This document shows, in pieces, positions 54,280 to 64,000 of a DNA stretch of 64,000 nt; within the stretch, counting starts at the first letter, position 1, and each line of letters starts with the position of its first letter. Under the pieces are notes generated by a model that was not told the origin of the DNA, made no database searches, and saw nothing but the letters and a program-made list of their open reading frames with translations. Origin of the DNA: Kovacikia minuta CCNUW1 (GTDB lineage: Bacteria; Cyanobacteriota; Cyanobacteriia; Leptolyngbyales; Leptolyngbyaceae); contig NZ_CP083582.1 in NCBI RefSeq assembly GCF_020091585.1, positions 3,224,001 through 3,288,000 of the forward strand, given 5' to 3'. The translations under genes and the position numbers were made by a program.

Positions 54280-55806
54280 ATGCCCGAACTCTCCCTACCC
54301 TACCAGTATCAAGTAGGTGGACGTTTACCCCTAAATGCGCCCAGCTACGTCATGCGGCAGGCGGACGAAGAACTTTATACTGCACTTAAGGCGGGGGAAT
54401 TTTGTTATGTTCTAAATTGTCGCCAGATGGGTAAATCTAGTCTGCGCGTACAGGTGGGCCAACAGTTGCAGGCAGATGGTATTGTGTGTGCCACGGTTGA
54501 TTTATCTGGGATTGGTAATCAAAACATTACGCCCAACCAGTGGTATGCCGATATCATCATGCGTCTGGTGCGAAATTTTCAGCTTTCCCAACACATCAAT
54601 GTTCGCCATTGGTTAGCGGAACGTCAGGATTTATCGCCGGTTGGGCGGTTGGGTGAATTGTTGGAAGCCACGTTGCCGGAGTTAATGCAACAGCCGATCG
54701 TGATCTTTTTTGATGAAATTGACAGTACCCTCAGCCTGCCGTTTGATACCGATGATTTTTTTGCCCTGATTCGTTCCTGCCATGAACATCAACGGCTCAC
54801 TTTTGCCCTCTTGGGTGTGGCAACCCCGTCAGATTTGATTGCCGATCGCACCCGTACACCCTTTAATATTGGGCGAGCCATTCAATTAAATGGATTTCGG
54901 CTCCAGGAAGTTCAGCCGCTGGAACAGGGTTTGGTTGGCAAGGTAGAAAACCCCCAGGCAGTTCTGAAAGAAATCCTGGATTGGACGGGAGGACAACCCT
55001 TCCTAACCCAAAAGCTATGTCAGTTGGTAGCACAGCAGGGAGAACGCCAGGGCACCTATCAACAGGCACTTTCCAATTTAGAACCGGAAACGACCACAGC
55101 AACGCAGGCTCCGTTCCTTCAGCAGCTTGTGCAGGAAATGCTGATTCAGCATAGCGAAATCGCAGAACAGGTTGCCGCGACAGCCCGTTCCCGTATCGTT
55201 GAAAACTGGGTAATCCAGGATGAACCTCCCCATTTAAGAACTATCCGCGATCGCCTCCTGAGCAACGATCAAACCGCTGGTCGGCTGTTGGGACTCTACC
55301 AAAAAATTCTGGAAAAAGGCGGCATTCCTGCGGATGATACTCCCGAAAAAATTGAATTACTGCTGTCTGGTTTAGTCGTGAAACAACAAGGGCAGCTCCG
55401 GTTGTATAACCGGATTTATCAAGAAGTGTTTAACCAAACCTGGGTAGAACAACAGTTAAAGAACCTGCGCCCCTATGCTCCCCAAATCAACGCCTGGATT
55501 GCTTCTGACTACCAGGATCAATCCCAGCTACTCCGCGGACAGGTGTTGCAAGCAGCCCAGGACTGGGCAAAGGGAAAAAGCTTGAGTACTCAGGATTACC
55601 GCTTTTTGGCTGCCAGTGAAGAACTGGGTAAACAGGTGATGCAGGATGCTTTGGTTGCTGCCGAACAAGCCAACCGGATTCTGGAAGCTGCTCAACAACA
55701 AGCCCGACGAACGACCCGCTGGGGATTAATTGGATTGGCAATTCTCACTTCAATTTTTGTCATGATGGCATTGGCGGGTCTTTTGACTTGGCGGGTGATG
55801 GGGTAA
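54280..55806 (+). CDS. AAA-like (AAA_35 type) ATPase with C-terminal membrane helix
   Basis: 508 aa from the ATG at 54280 (a TTG at 54244 would overlap the upstream stop). The P-loop is [13 protein letters not shown] (about residues 45-57) and Walker B is IVIFFDEID (about 141-149). Preceding [20 protein letters not shown] is the hallmark of a cyanobacterial AAA_35 family often fused to WD40, TIR or vWA effectors. Here the C-terminus has only a helical region (about 385-480) and one terminal membrane helix ([22 protein letters not shown]). It is probably tail-anchored. The 32-base gap to the peptidase gene implies an operon. Function unknown. Confidence 0.85.
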   Translation: MPELSLPYQYQVGGRLPLNAPSYVMRQADEELYTALKAGEFCYVLNCRQMGKSSLRVQVGQQLQADGIVCATVDLSGIGNQNITPNQWYADIIMRLVRNFQLSQHINVRHWLAERQDLSPVGRLGELLEATLPELMQQPIVIFFDEIDSTLSLPFDTDDFFALIRSCHEHQRLTFALLGVATPSDLIADRTRTPFNIGRAIQLNGFRLQEVQPLEQGLVGKVENPQAVLKEILDWTGGQPFLTQKLCQLVAQQGERQGTYQQALSNLEPETTTATQAPFLQQLVQEMLIQHSEIAEQVAATARSRIVENWVIQDEPPHLRTIRDRLLSNDQTAGRLLGLYQKILEKGGIPADDTPEKIELLLSGLVVKQQGQLRLYNRIYQEVFNQTWVEQQLKNLRPYAPQINAWIASDYQDQSQLLRGQVLQAAQDWAKGKSLSTQDYRFLAASEELGKQVMQDALVAAEQANRILEAAQQQARRTTRWGLIGLAILTSIFVMMALAGLLTWRVMG

Positions 55807-56391
55807 CAGAGGCTATCGCAGTGCGAAGGATCAAATATGATTGATGATCTGGCACGATCTAGACCCGCGCAAGCTTGTCGATCGCTGTCAGCACTTCGCC
55901 CTCAATTGTTAGATCCCTAAGAATTGTGGGCAGCTCGGTGACAAGGGAGTTTTGCCCTGAACTTCGGTACCACGGTTTTTCATCTAGCTCCCTTTGGGTC
56001 GAAAAATTATAGCGATCCGAAATGGATTGTGAGAAAGGATTCCACGGAATCCTTTCTCACAATCCATTTGTTGAGAGGAGGCGACCGATCTGGAGCAGGC
56101 GAAAGGCGAAGGGAAAAAGGGTTAAACGACAATGAGCACCCCTTTCGCCTTTTTCCTTTAGCCCTTCGCCCCTAACGGATTTGTCACTTCTCCAATTTAA
56201 GTTGGTATCACGAAGCTCCTTAATCTCATACCAGATTAAATTGCGAATAGGGCAGATGCCTGTAGGGCGGGTTTAGTCCGTACCGATTCATCTAAACCAA
56301 CCATCTCAACGAAAACCGCCCCCACGATTGTTCGCATTTGCCCAGAAGTTCATTTAAATCGGTATCACAACTGATTCAGGACTGCTGTAGT
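55807..56391. other. Spacer with hairpins upstream of histidine kinase
   Basis: No gene. It contains a perfect 23-bp inverted repeat (56021-56068), a second imperfect repeat with GAAAGGCGAAGGGAAAAAGG (56099-56170), and a GTAGGGCGGGTTTAG / AAAACCGCCC palindrome (56262-56330). Confidence 0.6.
56021..56068. repeat. Perfect 23-bp hairpin
   Basis: AATGGATTGTGAGAAAGGAT.. and its exact complement separated by two bases. A very stable stem with no T tract, so not a classic terminator unless bidirectional; it could be a dispersed repeat or attachment-like site. Confidence 0.7.
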
Positions 56392-57793
56392 ATGAATAGA
56401 ATTAATTTAGAGTTCAAACATTATGTTGTCGCGGTACTATCAGTCGCGATCGCCCTAATTGTCACACTTGCCATTGAAAATTTATTTGATCGTTCCCTAA
56501 TCGGTCCATTCCTGGCAGCTGTAGCCCTCACAGCCTGGTACGGTGGCATAAAACCAGGTAGTGTCGCAGTCATCTTATCGATCCTGGCTTGCAATTCCCT
56601 TCATCTATCCTCCTTTTGATTCAATCACCACTGGAACCCCTGCGAGTTTTGTTCGAAATGCTCAATTGCTTCTGGTCGCTTCTGCAATCTGCTATCTAAC
56701 GGGTCAATTAAGATCTGCCACTCAACGCCTGACTCAGACGAACCACATATTAGAAAACGAAATTCAGGAACGGATTAAGGTGGAAGCAGCCCTTAATGCC
56801 TCTCAAACAGAACTTCGTGCCTTGTTTGCAGCAATCCCCGATCCGCTCTTTGTCATTGATGCAGAAGGACGTATTTTAAGAGCCACCCTTATTGCATCCG
56901 AGAAAGTATATCGACCGATCGACGAACAGGTAACCCGAACATTACACGAAATTTTTGAGCCATCTCAAGCGGATACATTCCTGGGTTACATTCAGCAAGC
57001 ATTGCAAACTCAGCAGTCTGTAACGGCTGAGTATAGCCTGTTGCTAGGGGAGCAAGAAACCTGGTTTGCCGCCCATATTTCACCCACTTCAGAAAATGCG
57101 GTGATTTGGTTGGCACGGGATATTAGCGATCGTAAACGTGCGGAAGCCGCTTCAATCTTAGAAGAACGCAACCGGATGGCACGGGAAATTCACGATACCC
57201 TAGCCCAAGCCTTCACCGGCATCCTGGTTCAGGTAGGTGGTGCAACCCAGGTACTTGCAGATGATCGGGAAGCAACCCAGGCGCATCTGGAAATGATTGA
57301 TGAACTGGCACGCACGGGATTAGTTGAAGCACGGCGATCGGTGGCGGCACTCCGTCCCCAACTGCTGGAGGAGGGTAATTTAGAGAGTGCCCTGCATCAC
57401 CTCGTCACTCAAATGCGATCGACGACCGATACAGCTTTGATTTACGAAACTCAAGGTACAGCCTATGTCCTACCAACCGAGGTGGAAAATAACTTACTGC
57501 GAATGGGGCAGGAAGCATTAACCAATGCAATTAAATACGCCCATGCCCATGAAATTCGAGTTGAGTTAGTGTACCGCGATAGCCAATGCATCCTACGGGT
57601 TAAAGACGATGGACAGGGATTTGGAGTGGGTAGCGTTCCCCTAGGTGGTGGATATGGCTTATTAGGCATGAGCGAACGAGCAGAGCGCATTGGCGCACAC
57701 CTAGCAATTCAAAGCCAACCCGGACAGGGAACGGAAATTACGGTGGTGGTGGATGGGGGAATGGGGAATAGGGAAAGAGGGGAAAGGCAGTAG
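56392..57793 (+). pseudogene. Sensor histidine kinase (NarL-type) with N-terminal membrane domain, frameshifted
   Basis: The N-terminus (56392-56619: KHYVVAVLSVAIALIVTLA, FLAAVALTAWYGGIKPGSVAVILS) is a DUF4118-type membrane sensor. The frame then stops. One base over, the reading continues IPFIYPPFDSITTG, as expected for DUF4118, and then a helix, PAS domain (SQTELRALFAAIPDPLFVIDAEGRIL), HisKA_3 dimerisation with phospho-His (MAREIHDTLAQAFTGIL) and HATPase (LLRMGQEALTNAIKYAHA, DDGQGFG, GYGLLGMSERAE). One extra base near 56590 (GCTTGCA) explains it. Corrected length is about 466 aa. Partner of the response regulator at 58087. May be an assembly error. Confidence 0.8.
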
Positions 57794-58086
57794 AAGAATA
57801 TTAACTTTTCCAAAGGTGCTGCTGGTGAAGTGTGCAGCCTTTTACAGCGGTTTTCAGATCAGTCAGCACCAGTTTTGTGCAATGGAGTGTGGGGCTTCAA
57901 CGTGAGCTTCGGCATGAGCTTAAGCCAACCAGCGCTCAGCCGAACGGTATGGGGTGGGGTTAATTTAAATGAAACCGGATCTAAGAGTTGCTTTAGAAGT
58001 TGGCTATCTTAATTAAGCAACCTGTGACAAACTCTATAATCAGTTAACACAAGCAGCTTTGCAGGTATCAACTTTCCCTTCCCCCC
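57794..58086. other. Spacer between kinase and regulator genes
   Basis: About 290 bases with a GAGCTTCGGCATGAGC / GCGCTCAGCCGAACGG inverted repeat (about 57905-57945), another cyanobacterial hairpin type. No gene. Confidence 0.5.
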
Positions 58087-58713
58087 ATGTTGCCCTCCCC
58101 CATTAAAGTTTTAATTGTTGATGACCATGCCATTGTCAGAAAAGGATTGGCAACCATTATTAGCCGTGATCCAGAAATGACGGTGATCGCTCAAGCGGAA
58201 GATGGACAGCAGGCGATCGACGTGTTTCGAGAATACCAGCCCGATGTCACCCTGATGGATTTACGCATGCCTCAAATGGGAGGGGTAGAAGCCATTATGG
58301 CGATTTGTGCCGAATTTAAGCAGGCTCGAATTGCTATACTCACCACCTACGACGGAGATGAAGATATCTATCGTGGATTACAGGCAGGTGCACAGGGCTA
58401 TCTACTGAAAGACGCAAAACCTGGGGAGCTTTTGAATGCAATTCGTGCCATTCATAACGGTCAAAAATATATTCCTCCAGAAGTGGGGGCAAAATTATTG
58501 CAGCGAATGAGCACTCCAGAACTGAGTGAACGAGAGTTGGAAGTGCTGCGGTTGATGGCACAAGGAATGGGGAATCAGGAAATTGGCACTACTTTGATTA
58601 TTGGTGAAAGCACCGTCAAATCCCATGTGAATCGCATTTTAAGCAAACTGGGAGTGAGCGATCGTACACAAGCCGTAATTGTTGCCGTCAAGCGTGGGCT
58701 TGTCAATTTATAG
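58087..58713 (+). CDS. NarL/FixJ-type response regulator
   Basis: 208 aa. Receiver domain (about 6-122): acidic pocket VLIVDDHAIVRKG, phospho-acceptor Asp in VTLMDLRMPQMGG, conserved Thr and Lys in ILTTYDGD and YLLKDAKPG. C-terminal LuxR helix-turn-helix (about 143-205): LSERELEVLRLMAQGMGNQEIGTTL, STVKSHVNRILSKLGVSDRTQAVI. Output is DNA binding. It follows the NarL-type histidine kinase on the same strand, so a cognate two-component pair, although the 290-base gap suggests its own promoter. Confidence 0.93.
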   Translation: MLPSPIKVLIVDDHAIVRKGLATIISRDPEMTVIAQAEDGQQAIDVFREYQPDVTLMDLRMPQMGGVEAIMAICAEFKQARIAILTTYDGDEDIYRGLQAGAQGYLLKDAKPGELLNAIRAIHNGQKYIPPEVGAKLLQRMSTPELSERELEVLRLMAQGMGNQEIGTTLIIGESTVKSHVNRILSKLGVSDRTQAVIVAVKRGLVNL

Positions 58714-59040
58714 CGGCATATACCTCATTTTTTGCAGGATTTATCTAAGGGAGTGCATCTCGATCGCAGTAATGCAGATATTCGAGGTAGACAACGTATG
58801 TGTCATTAATTCCTTCACCATGTCAACCCTCATCACAGGAAATACAAACCCATTCCCTATCATGATGGGTGGAAAGGCAGAGGATTTAATGACATGGAGA
58901 ATCGATGATGTAGTAAGGAAATGATGCAATGAGGTAAAAGTATCGGCAAAATTTCCTATTTCCCTGTGCCCCCGTCTTCCTGCATCCCAACGTCAACTCC
59001 TCTTAATGACAAGAACCCATTCTTAAACAGGAGACATGCC
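58714..59040. other. Spacer with no recognisable gene
   Basis: Open frames here have poor composition and no family resemblance. AGGAGACATGCC at the end is the ribosome binding site of the cupin gene. Confidence 0.4.
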
Positions 59041-59535
59041 ATGAACTCGAATGGTCTTTTGTTACAACCTACTCAGGGAATTTCCTATTGGGTATTAGGT
59101 GACTTATATACCTTCAAGACCTTAAGTCAGGACACAAACGGAACGTATTCACTGATGGAGATAATCGTTTATCCCCAGACGGGTTCCCCCCCCCATATCC
59201 ACAGTCGCGAAGATGAGTCATTCTTTATTCAATCAGGAGAAATTCAGTTTCAAATTGAGGGTCAAACTTCTGTCGCAACACCCGGAACTTTCATCTATTC
59301 GCCTAAAGGACAAACTCATCGATTTACTAATGTCAGCGATCGACCTGCTCAAATGCTGTGCTGGGTAACACCTGCTGGACTGGAACAGTTCTTTATGGAG
59401 ATCGGTACTCCGGTAGCTGATCCAGCTGCACCCTCCCCACCCGTGACAGATACAGATATTCAAAAGACGATCGCTCTGGCTCCCCATTACGGTCTCACCC
59501 TTCTCCCTTCAGACACCGCTATCTCATGCAGTTAG
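59041..59535 (+). CDS. Cupin domain protein
   Basis: 164 aa from the ATG at 59041, which has a clear AGGAG. Single cupin_2 barrel: PHIHSREDESFFIQSGEIQFQIEGQ contains metal-binding histidines, and GTFIYSPKGQTHRFTNVSDRPAQML the second motif. QcrH-type quercetinase-like or storage-like sugar-binding cupins share this plan. The C-terminal helix region (VTDTDIQKTIALAPHYGLTLLP) occurs in small cyanobacterial cupins of unknown substrate. An in-frame ATG at 58966 gives a non-conserved leader. Confidence 0.85.
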   Translation: MNSNGLLLQPTQGISYWVLGDLYTFKTLSQDTNGTYSLMEIIVYPQTGSPPHIHSREDESFFIQSGEIQFQIEGQTSVATPGTFIYSPKGQTHRFTNVSDRPAQMLCWVTPAGLEQFFMEIGTPVADPAAPSPPVTDTDIQKTIALAPHYGLTLLPSDTAISCS

Positions 59536-59539
59536 TCAT

Positions 59540-59699
59540 GCACCCATTTCTGTCAATGTTGTACCTTCTGCATGCTAAGGATCATGAATTAAATAACTTG
59601 AACATCCCTTACTTGTACGGGCGCGGCATTCGGCAGCAGTTTTTGCGGCAATAGCGAGGACTTTCTACCGAATGCCACGCCCCTTGTATGTTGAGGGAA

Positions 59700-59700
<1 letters not shown>
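59540..59700. repeat. REP-like palindrome upstream of IS110
   Basis: GGGCGCGGCATTCGGCAG (about 59621) and TACCGAATGCCACGCCCC (about 59675) form an inverted repeat around a ~35-base spacer. Confidence 0.6.
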
Positions 59701-60868
<1,168 letters not shown>

Positions 60869-61105
60869 TTTGTCCACCTTCATTCCACTCCCTGACACGC
60901 AAACCCTCCTCCGGTTTGTCGCTTTCTCTTGGGCGTTTTTAGGTGAACTGTTGTTCCTCAACCCCTTGACACCCAAGACAATCGCTACGCAGAATGGCAC
61001 TTTAATCAATTCCCGTTCCTAAGCCCTTACGATTGGAGTTGCCGATGTTATTGAATTCACGATCCTACAGCCCGTTTCATTTGGATTAACCACCCCCCCA
61101 CCCCT
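60869..61105. other. Spacer between IS110 and ISAs1
   Basis: Probably contains the right end of the IS110 element. C-rich tract just before the ISAs1 end. No gene. Confidence 0.4.
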
Positions 61106-62270
61106 AGGGCTGATTCTCTAAATGAAGGAAAGAAGAGTTGGAAGGTCATGTTTACACAAGCGCATGGCTTTGGTGATGGAGGAGTAGCCCGCTTTGCGAA
61201 ACAAGGAAATGGCCCAAGACCGCAGAAATGCCATCAATGTCGCGGGTTGTGCCGCTTGAATCAAAGAGGTATCTTCCCCTTGCACCACGTCTTTGACCCA
61301 ATGCAATTTATTTTCAGTTGTACCCCGATGGGCTTGAATCATCTCAGCGGCAGCGGCAGCAGGAATGACTCGGCTCAAGATAAACCAGGACTGTCGATGG
61401 AACGGTTTCCCTTCCCGAATCCCAAAGCGCTCAACCGCAACAAATGCCGCTAAACCCGCCCACTCCTTGGCAAGGTCAACTGGGGCAGCAAAAACGCGCA
61501 CCTGACGCTCAACTTCCCGTCCATGAGAGGTCTCACAAGTATGATGGTGGCTCAAGGGGGACTGAGTTTGGGCACAGCTTTGGGCGTGCTTGAGTAACTT
61601 GAGTTGATTGGCTTTCAGTCCAATACAGTAGTGATTTTCACTCTCGATAATCTGACTCACCGTTTTTTTGAGTGTGTAAGGCATCTAGGGTGACCCACAC
61701 CCCTTTGAGGTTGAGTTGCTTCAGCAATTGACGCACACCTACAATCTCGCTGGTTTTACCATTTTGAAAGCTCAGTTGACCAATCACGCCATCCCACTGT
61801 TGTACACAAGCACTGATGACGCTGACAAAATCCTGCTGCTGACCATAACCATCCTCCACCGTACTCGCTAAAGCTTTGCCATCCATCGAAACCACCTGCC
61901 CTGCCTCAATGGAAACAGCTTGTTTGACCCACACCAAGAAGACTTGAGCAACGTCCTGGGGGTTGATATGCAAGCTCATGTCTCGCAAGGTCGAGTAACT
62001 TGGCAGTTTCGCTTTGCTTAACCCAAATAATTCAGCAACCTCTTGCTGGTGCCGTTTCATAAAGTCCTCTAGACCGCGCAGACTACTGTACCCGCTCATC
62101 ACTCCAAGTAAGCTCAGCAACAGCATCAACCACAGTGGGTACTGCACTGTTCTGCCCCGTCTCCAGTCGGGAATCGTTTTGAGTTGTTCGATCAATGCTT
62201 CTACACCCATTGGTATACTCCAGTCGTCCTCCCCTTTAGCTTAAATTCTTCTCCCTAAAGAATCAGCCCT
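61106..62270 (-). mobile_element. ISAs1-family insertion sequence
   Basis: 1165 bp with 15-bp terminal repeats differing at one base (AGGGCTGATTCTCTA at 61106-61120 against the complement of TAAAGAATCAGCCCT at 62256-62270). Flanks are C-rich on both sides, so the duplication cannot be defined. Confidence 0.8.
61118..62210 (-). pseudogene. ISAs1-family transposase in two frames
   Basis: The N-terminal part (61638-62210) carries DWRRGRTVQYPLWLMLLLSLLGVMSGY, VVSMDGKALAST and VWVTLDALHTQK. In the next frame the C-terminal part (61118-61684) reads KKTVSQIIESENHYCIGLKANQ, ATLMAFLRSWAISLFRK. The frames meet at an A7 run (about 61657-61663), where +1 or -2 slippage or one base change would join them. 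Total length about 360 aa fits the family. Either a programmed frameshift or a broken copy. Confidence 0.8.
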
Positions 62271-62363
62271 ACCCCCACCCCCCACTTACTGATCTAAAAA
62301 CCGCTGTAAGCGAACTGTTATGGCTCTGCACAAGGCTTGAAAAGGTTTCCATATCAAGCCAAG

Positions 62364-63380
62364 ATGATGTGCTGGTACTGGTTGCAGTTCCACCCTACAA
62401 TTTCAAAATGTGATGAGACTCTTTCGGTGGATGTTTCCCCTCCAAACGTGCCTTCCCATTCCTATCAGGTTGCGGCTTACATTACCGCTTACGAAGATGC
62501 TGAAGCTCTGAACGCTTGCATCGCTGCTATCCGTATCCAGTCTTACCCAGTCCGGCAAACCGTAGTGGTCGATAATTCCCATCAGCCGTTGCCCCTTTCC
62601 CCGGAGCATGCCTCCGACGAATCGCTGCTGGTCTGGTTGCAGCCAGAAAATATTGGGATTGCGGGGGGATTGGAATTAGCCCTTGAGTGGGCGCACCAAC
62701 AGCATTACGATTTTCTCTGGACTTTTGATCAGGATAGTGTTCCTGCCCCTGATTGCTTAGAGTTGCTGCTAAAAGCCTACGCTGAACGCACCCAGGCAGG
62801 ACATGAAATTGGCATTGTAGCTCCCAGGGCGATCGACGCCAGAACTGGAGAAACCGTGAAGCCAAGTTTGTTTCTGGGCGATCGATTTCGCGGCTTTCAA
62901 CCTCCCGATCCCACCCTTCCCTATGAATGTGATGCTCCAATCACTTCCGGTTCCCTCGTTTGGTTAAAAGCTGCGGAAAAAATTCCGCCCCCGAATCCCG
63001 ATTTGTTTATTGACGGCATCGATCTGGACTACGGACTGCGTTTGAGAAAAGCCGGATTTCATCACTGGGTTATTCCTGCTGCTCTGATGCAGCACCGATT
63101 TGGGACACCGCTTCAGGTGCAGTTATTTGGCAAAAAAAAGGCTTTGCAGCTTTACTCACCCTTACGGTATTACTATATTTGTCGCAATCAAACCTACCTG
63201 GAATTGCACCATTCCGAAGGATGGCAGCGGCTGACTTGCAGCCTAAGGCGCATTAAATACCTACTGCTAACCCTTGGTACAATCCTGATATTTGATAGTT
63301 TGAAGTTAAAAAAGATGACTGCCTGTCTGATCGGAACCTATCACGGGTTTTCAGGTCAGCTAGGAAAAACCTGGCAGTAA
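62364..63380 (+). CDS. Glycosyltransferase family 2 (rhamnosyltransferase-like)
   Basis: GT-A enzyme transferring a sugar from a nucleotide donor. YQVAAYITAYEDAEALNACI opens the Rossmann fold, VVVDNSHQPL and LQPENIGIAGGLELALEWAH bind the nucleotide, DFLWTFDQDSVP contains the D-x-D metal motif, and IDLDYGLRLRKAGF is the acceptor-side motif. About 338 aa. The start is uncertain: TTG at 62337, ATG at 62364 or later, since the first ~35 residues are not family-like. ISAs1 ends 94 bases upstream and may have displaced the original promoter. A second GT2 follows. Confidence 0.85.
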   Translation: MMCWYWLQFHPTISKCDETLSVDVSPPNVPSHSYQVAAYITAYEDAEALNACIAAIRIQSYPVRQTVVVDNSHQPLPLSPEHASDESLLVWLQPENIGIAGGLELALEWAHQQHYDFLWTFDQDSVPAPDCLELLLKAYAERTQAGHEIGIVAPRAIDARTGETVKPSLFLGDRFRGFQPPDPTLPYECDAPITSGSLVWLKAAEKIPPPNPDLFIDGIDLDYGLRLRKAGFHHWVIPAALMQHRFGTPLQVQLFGKKKALQLYSPLRYYYICRNQTYLELHHSEGWQRLTCSLRRIKYLLLTLGTILIFDSLKLKKMTACLIGTYHGFSGQLGKTWQ

Positions 63381-63402
63381 CTTGAAGATTCCCGGGTGGC
63401 TG

Positions 63403-63445
63403 TTTCTTCCCTGCCACCTGCCACCTAACACCTGTCACCTGCTAT
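63403..63445. repeat. Heptamer array abutting glycosyltransferase start
   Basis: GCCACCT, GCCACCT, AACACCT, GTCACCT then GCTATATG: four 7-mers ending five bases before the start codon, where a ribosome binding site would be. Confidence 0.75.
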
Positions 63446-64000
63446 ATGATTCGCGATCGCACCCCCATCATCTCCATTATTCTGGTTAACTACAACGGGG
63501 CAGATATCGTTGGGGAATGTTTGCGATCGCTGGAACAATTCTTGCAATCCTATCCCTACGAAGTCATCGTTGTTGATAACGCCTCTCAGGATGGCAGTCC
63601 GGATTTAATTGAACACACTTTTCCTTGGGTGCAGCTACTTAAACAGCCAGAAAATCGAGGATTTGGGGCAGGAAATAATATTGCTGCAAAGGTCGCAAGA
63701 GGAGAATTTTTGCTCCTCCTGAATACAGACACACAAATGACGAGCGATATTTTGCCCCATTTAATCCGACAGATAAAAGATTACCCTGATGTAGGCATTA
63801 TTGGTCCTCAATTGCTAAACCCAGATGGAAGTCTTCAGCTCTCAACCGCCTGGAAAATCAGCATCGTGGGGGAATATCAAACCCTAAAACAACAGAAAGA
63901 CTATCAGGAACCCAAGCATCAGGCAAGCATCACTCAAAAATTTAAAGCCTTGCAAGAAGTTGATATTGTTGTGGGAGCCGCCTTTTTCATTCGAAAGGCT
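63446..64000 (+). CDS. Glycosyltransferase family 2, partial at window end
   Basis: Runs off the window; 185 codons are visible. PIISIILVNYNGADIVGECL, VIVVDNASQDGSPDLIE, ENRGFGAGNNIAA and LLLLNTDTQM (D-x-D) are the standard motifs of rhamnosyltransferase-type GT2 enzymes. ATG at 63446. With the upstream GT2 and the rfb genes, it points to assembly of a rhamnose-containing surface polysaccharide. Confidence 0.9.
   Translation, partial: MIRDRTPIISIILVNYNGADIVGECLRSLEQFLQSYPYEVIVVDNASQDGSPDLIEHTFPWVQLLKQPENRGFGAGNNIAAKVARGEFLLLLNTDTQMTSDILPHLIRQIKDYPDVGIIGPQLLNPDGSLQLSTAWKISIVGEYQTLKQQKDYQEPKHQASITQKFKALQEVDIVVGAAFFIRKA

Overview
The window looks like chromosomal DNA of a filamentous cyanobacterium. 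Evidence: many HIP1 octamers (GCGATCGC), heptanucleotide tandem repeats in most spacers, a Rubisco accumulation factor (raf1), a group 2 sigma factor, DUF4278 proteins, an AAA-like (AAA_35 type) ATPase, a two-partner-secretion exoprotein with the cyanobacterial FHA-type N-terminus, and a HEAT protein of the NblB/IaiH type. I cannot name the species.

Layout. 0-10.6 kb: a LysM/M23 peptidase, the replication restart helicase priA (minus strand, single-base frameshift, two in-frame repeat insertions), a sigma factor behind a 1 kb non-coding leader, a MerR regulator with an aldo/keto reductase under matching palindromic operators, and a large RyR-TPR-SLOG-like-cyclase protein. 10.6-20.5 kb: an accessory island of broken genes and mobile DNA. 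Two inverted IS630 copies split a SUKH (SMI1/KNR4) gene and a beta-propeller gene. Each copy was itself hit by another IS (IS30 in one, ISKra4 in the other). Three copies of a 185-203 bp palindromic module bounded by HIP1 sites lie between the genes. A truncated DUF4291 gene, a WD40 lipoprotein and an IS110 remnant complete it.

20.7-32.7 kb: mostly housekeeping. Ser/Thr kinase, HEAT protein, site-2 protease, tsf and rpsB, murG, and rfbC-rfbA-rfbB for dTDP-sugars. 33-40.5 kb: a 2OG-Fe(II) oxygenase followed by an 8-oxoguanine-deaminase-like amidohydrolase, a phytase-like lipoprotein and a transketolase/phosphoketolase-like enzyme. 41-46.2 kb: IS5-type and DUF4058 remnants, then an efflux module on the minus strand (HlyD adaptor, small membrane protein, FUSC pump). 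46.5-55.8 kb: the exoprotein, tRNA-Ala(GGC), raf1, an intact IS256, two DUF4278 proteins, an endolysin-like M15 peptidase and the AAA-like ATPase. 56-64 kb: a frameshifted NarL-type histidine kinase with its response regulator, a cupin, IS110 (with a candidate structured RNA upstream), ISAs1, and two family 2 glycosyltransferases, the last running off the end of the window.

The strongest unusual signals are: (1) nested transposition, where removing each IS630 plus one TA exactly restores two reading frames; (2) the HIP1-bounded palindromic module; (3) the multidomain RyR/cyclase protein with a substituted catalytic asparagine; (4) heptamer repeats that have entered priA in frame and sit directly against start codons; (5) four TTAAGCG motifs spaced in multiples of 10 bp upstream of the sigma factor. 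Three non-IS genes (priA, merR, the histidine kinase) each carry what looks like one inserted base. These are either real lesions or residual assembly errors.
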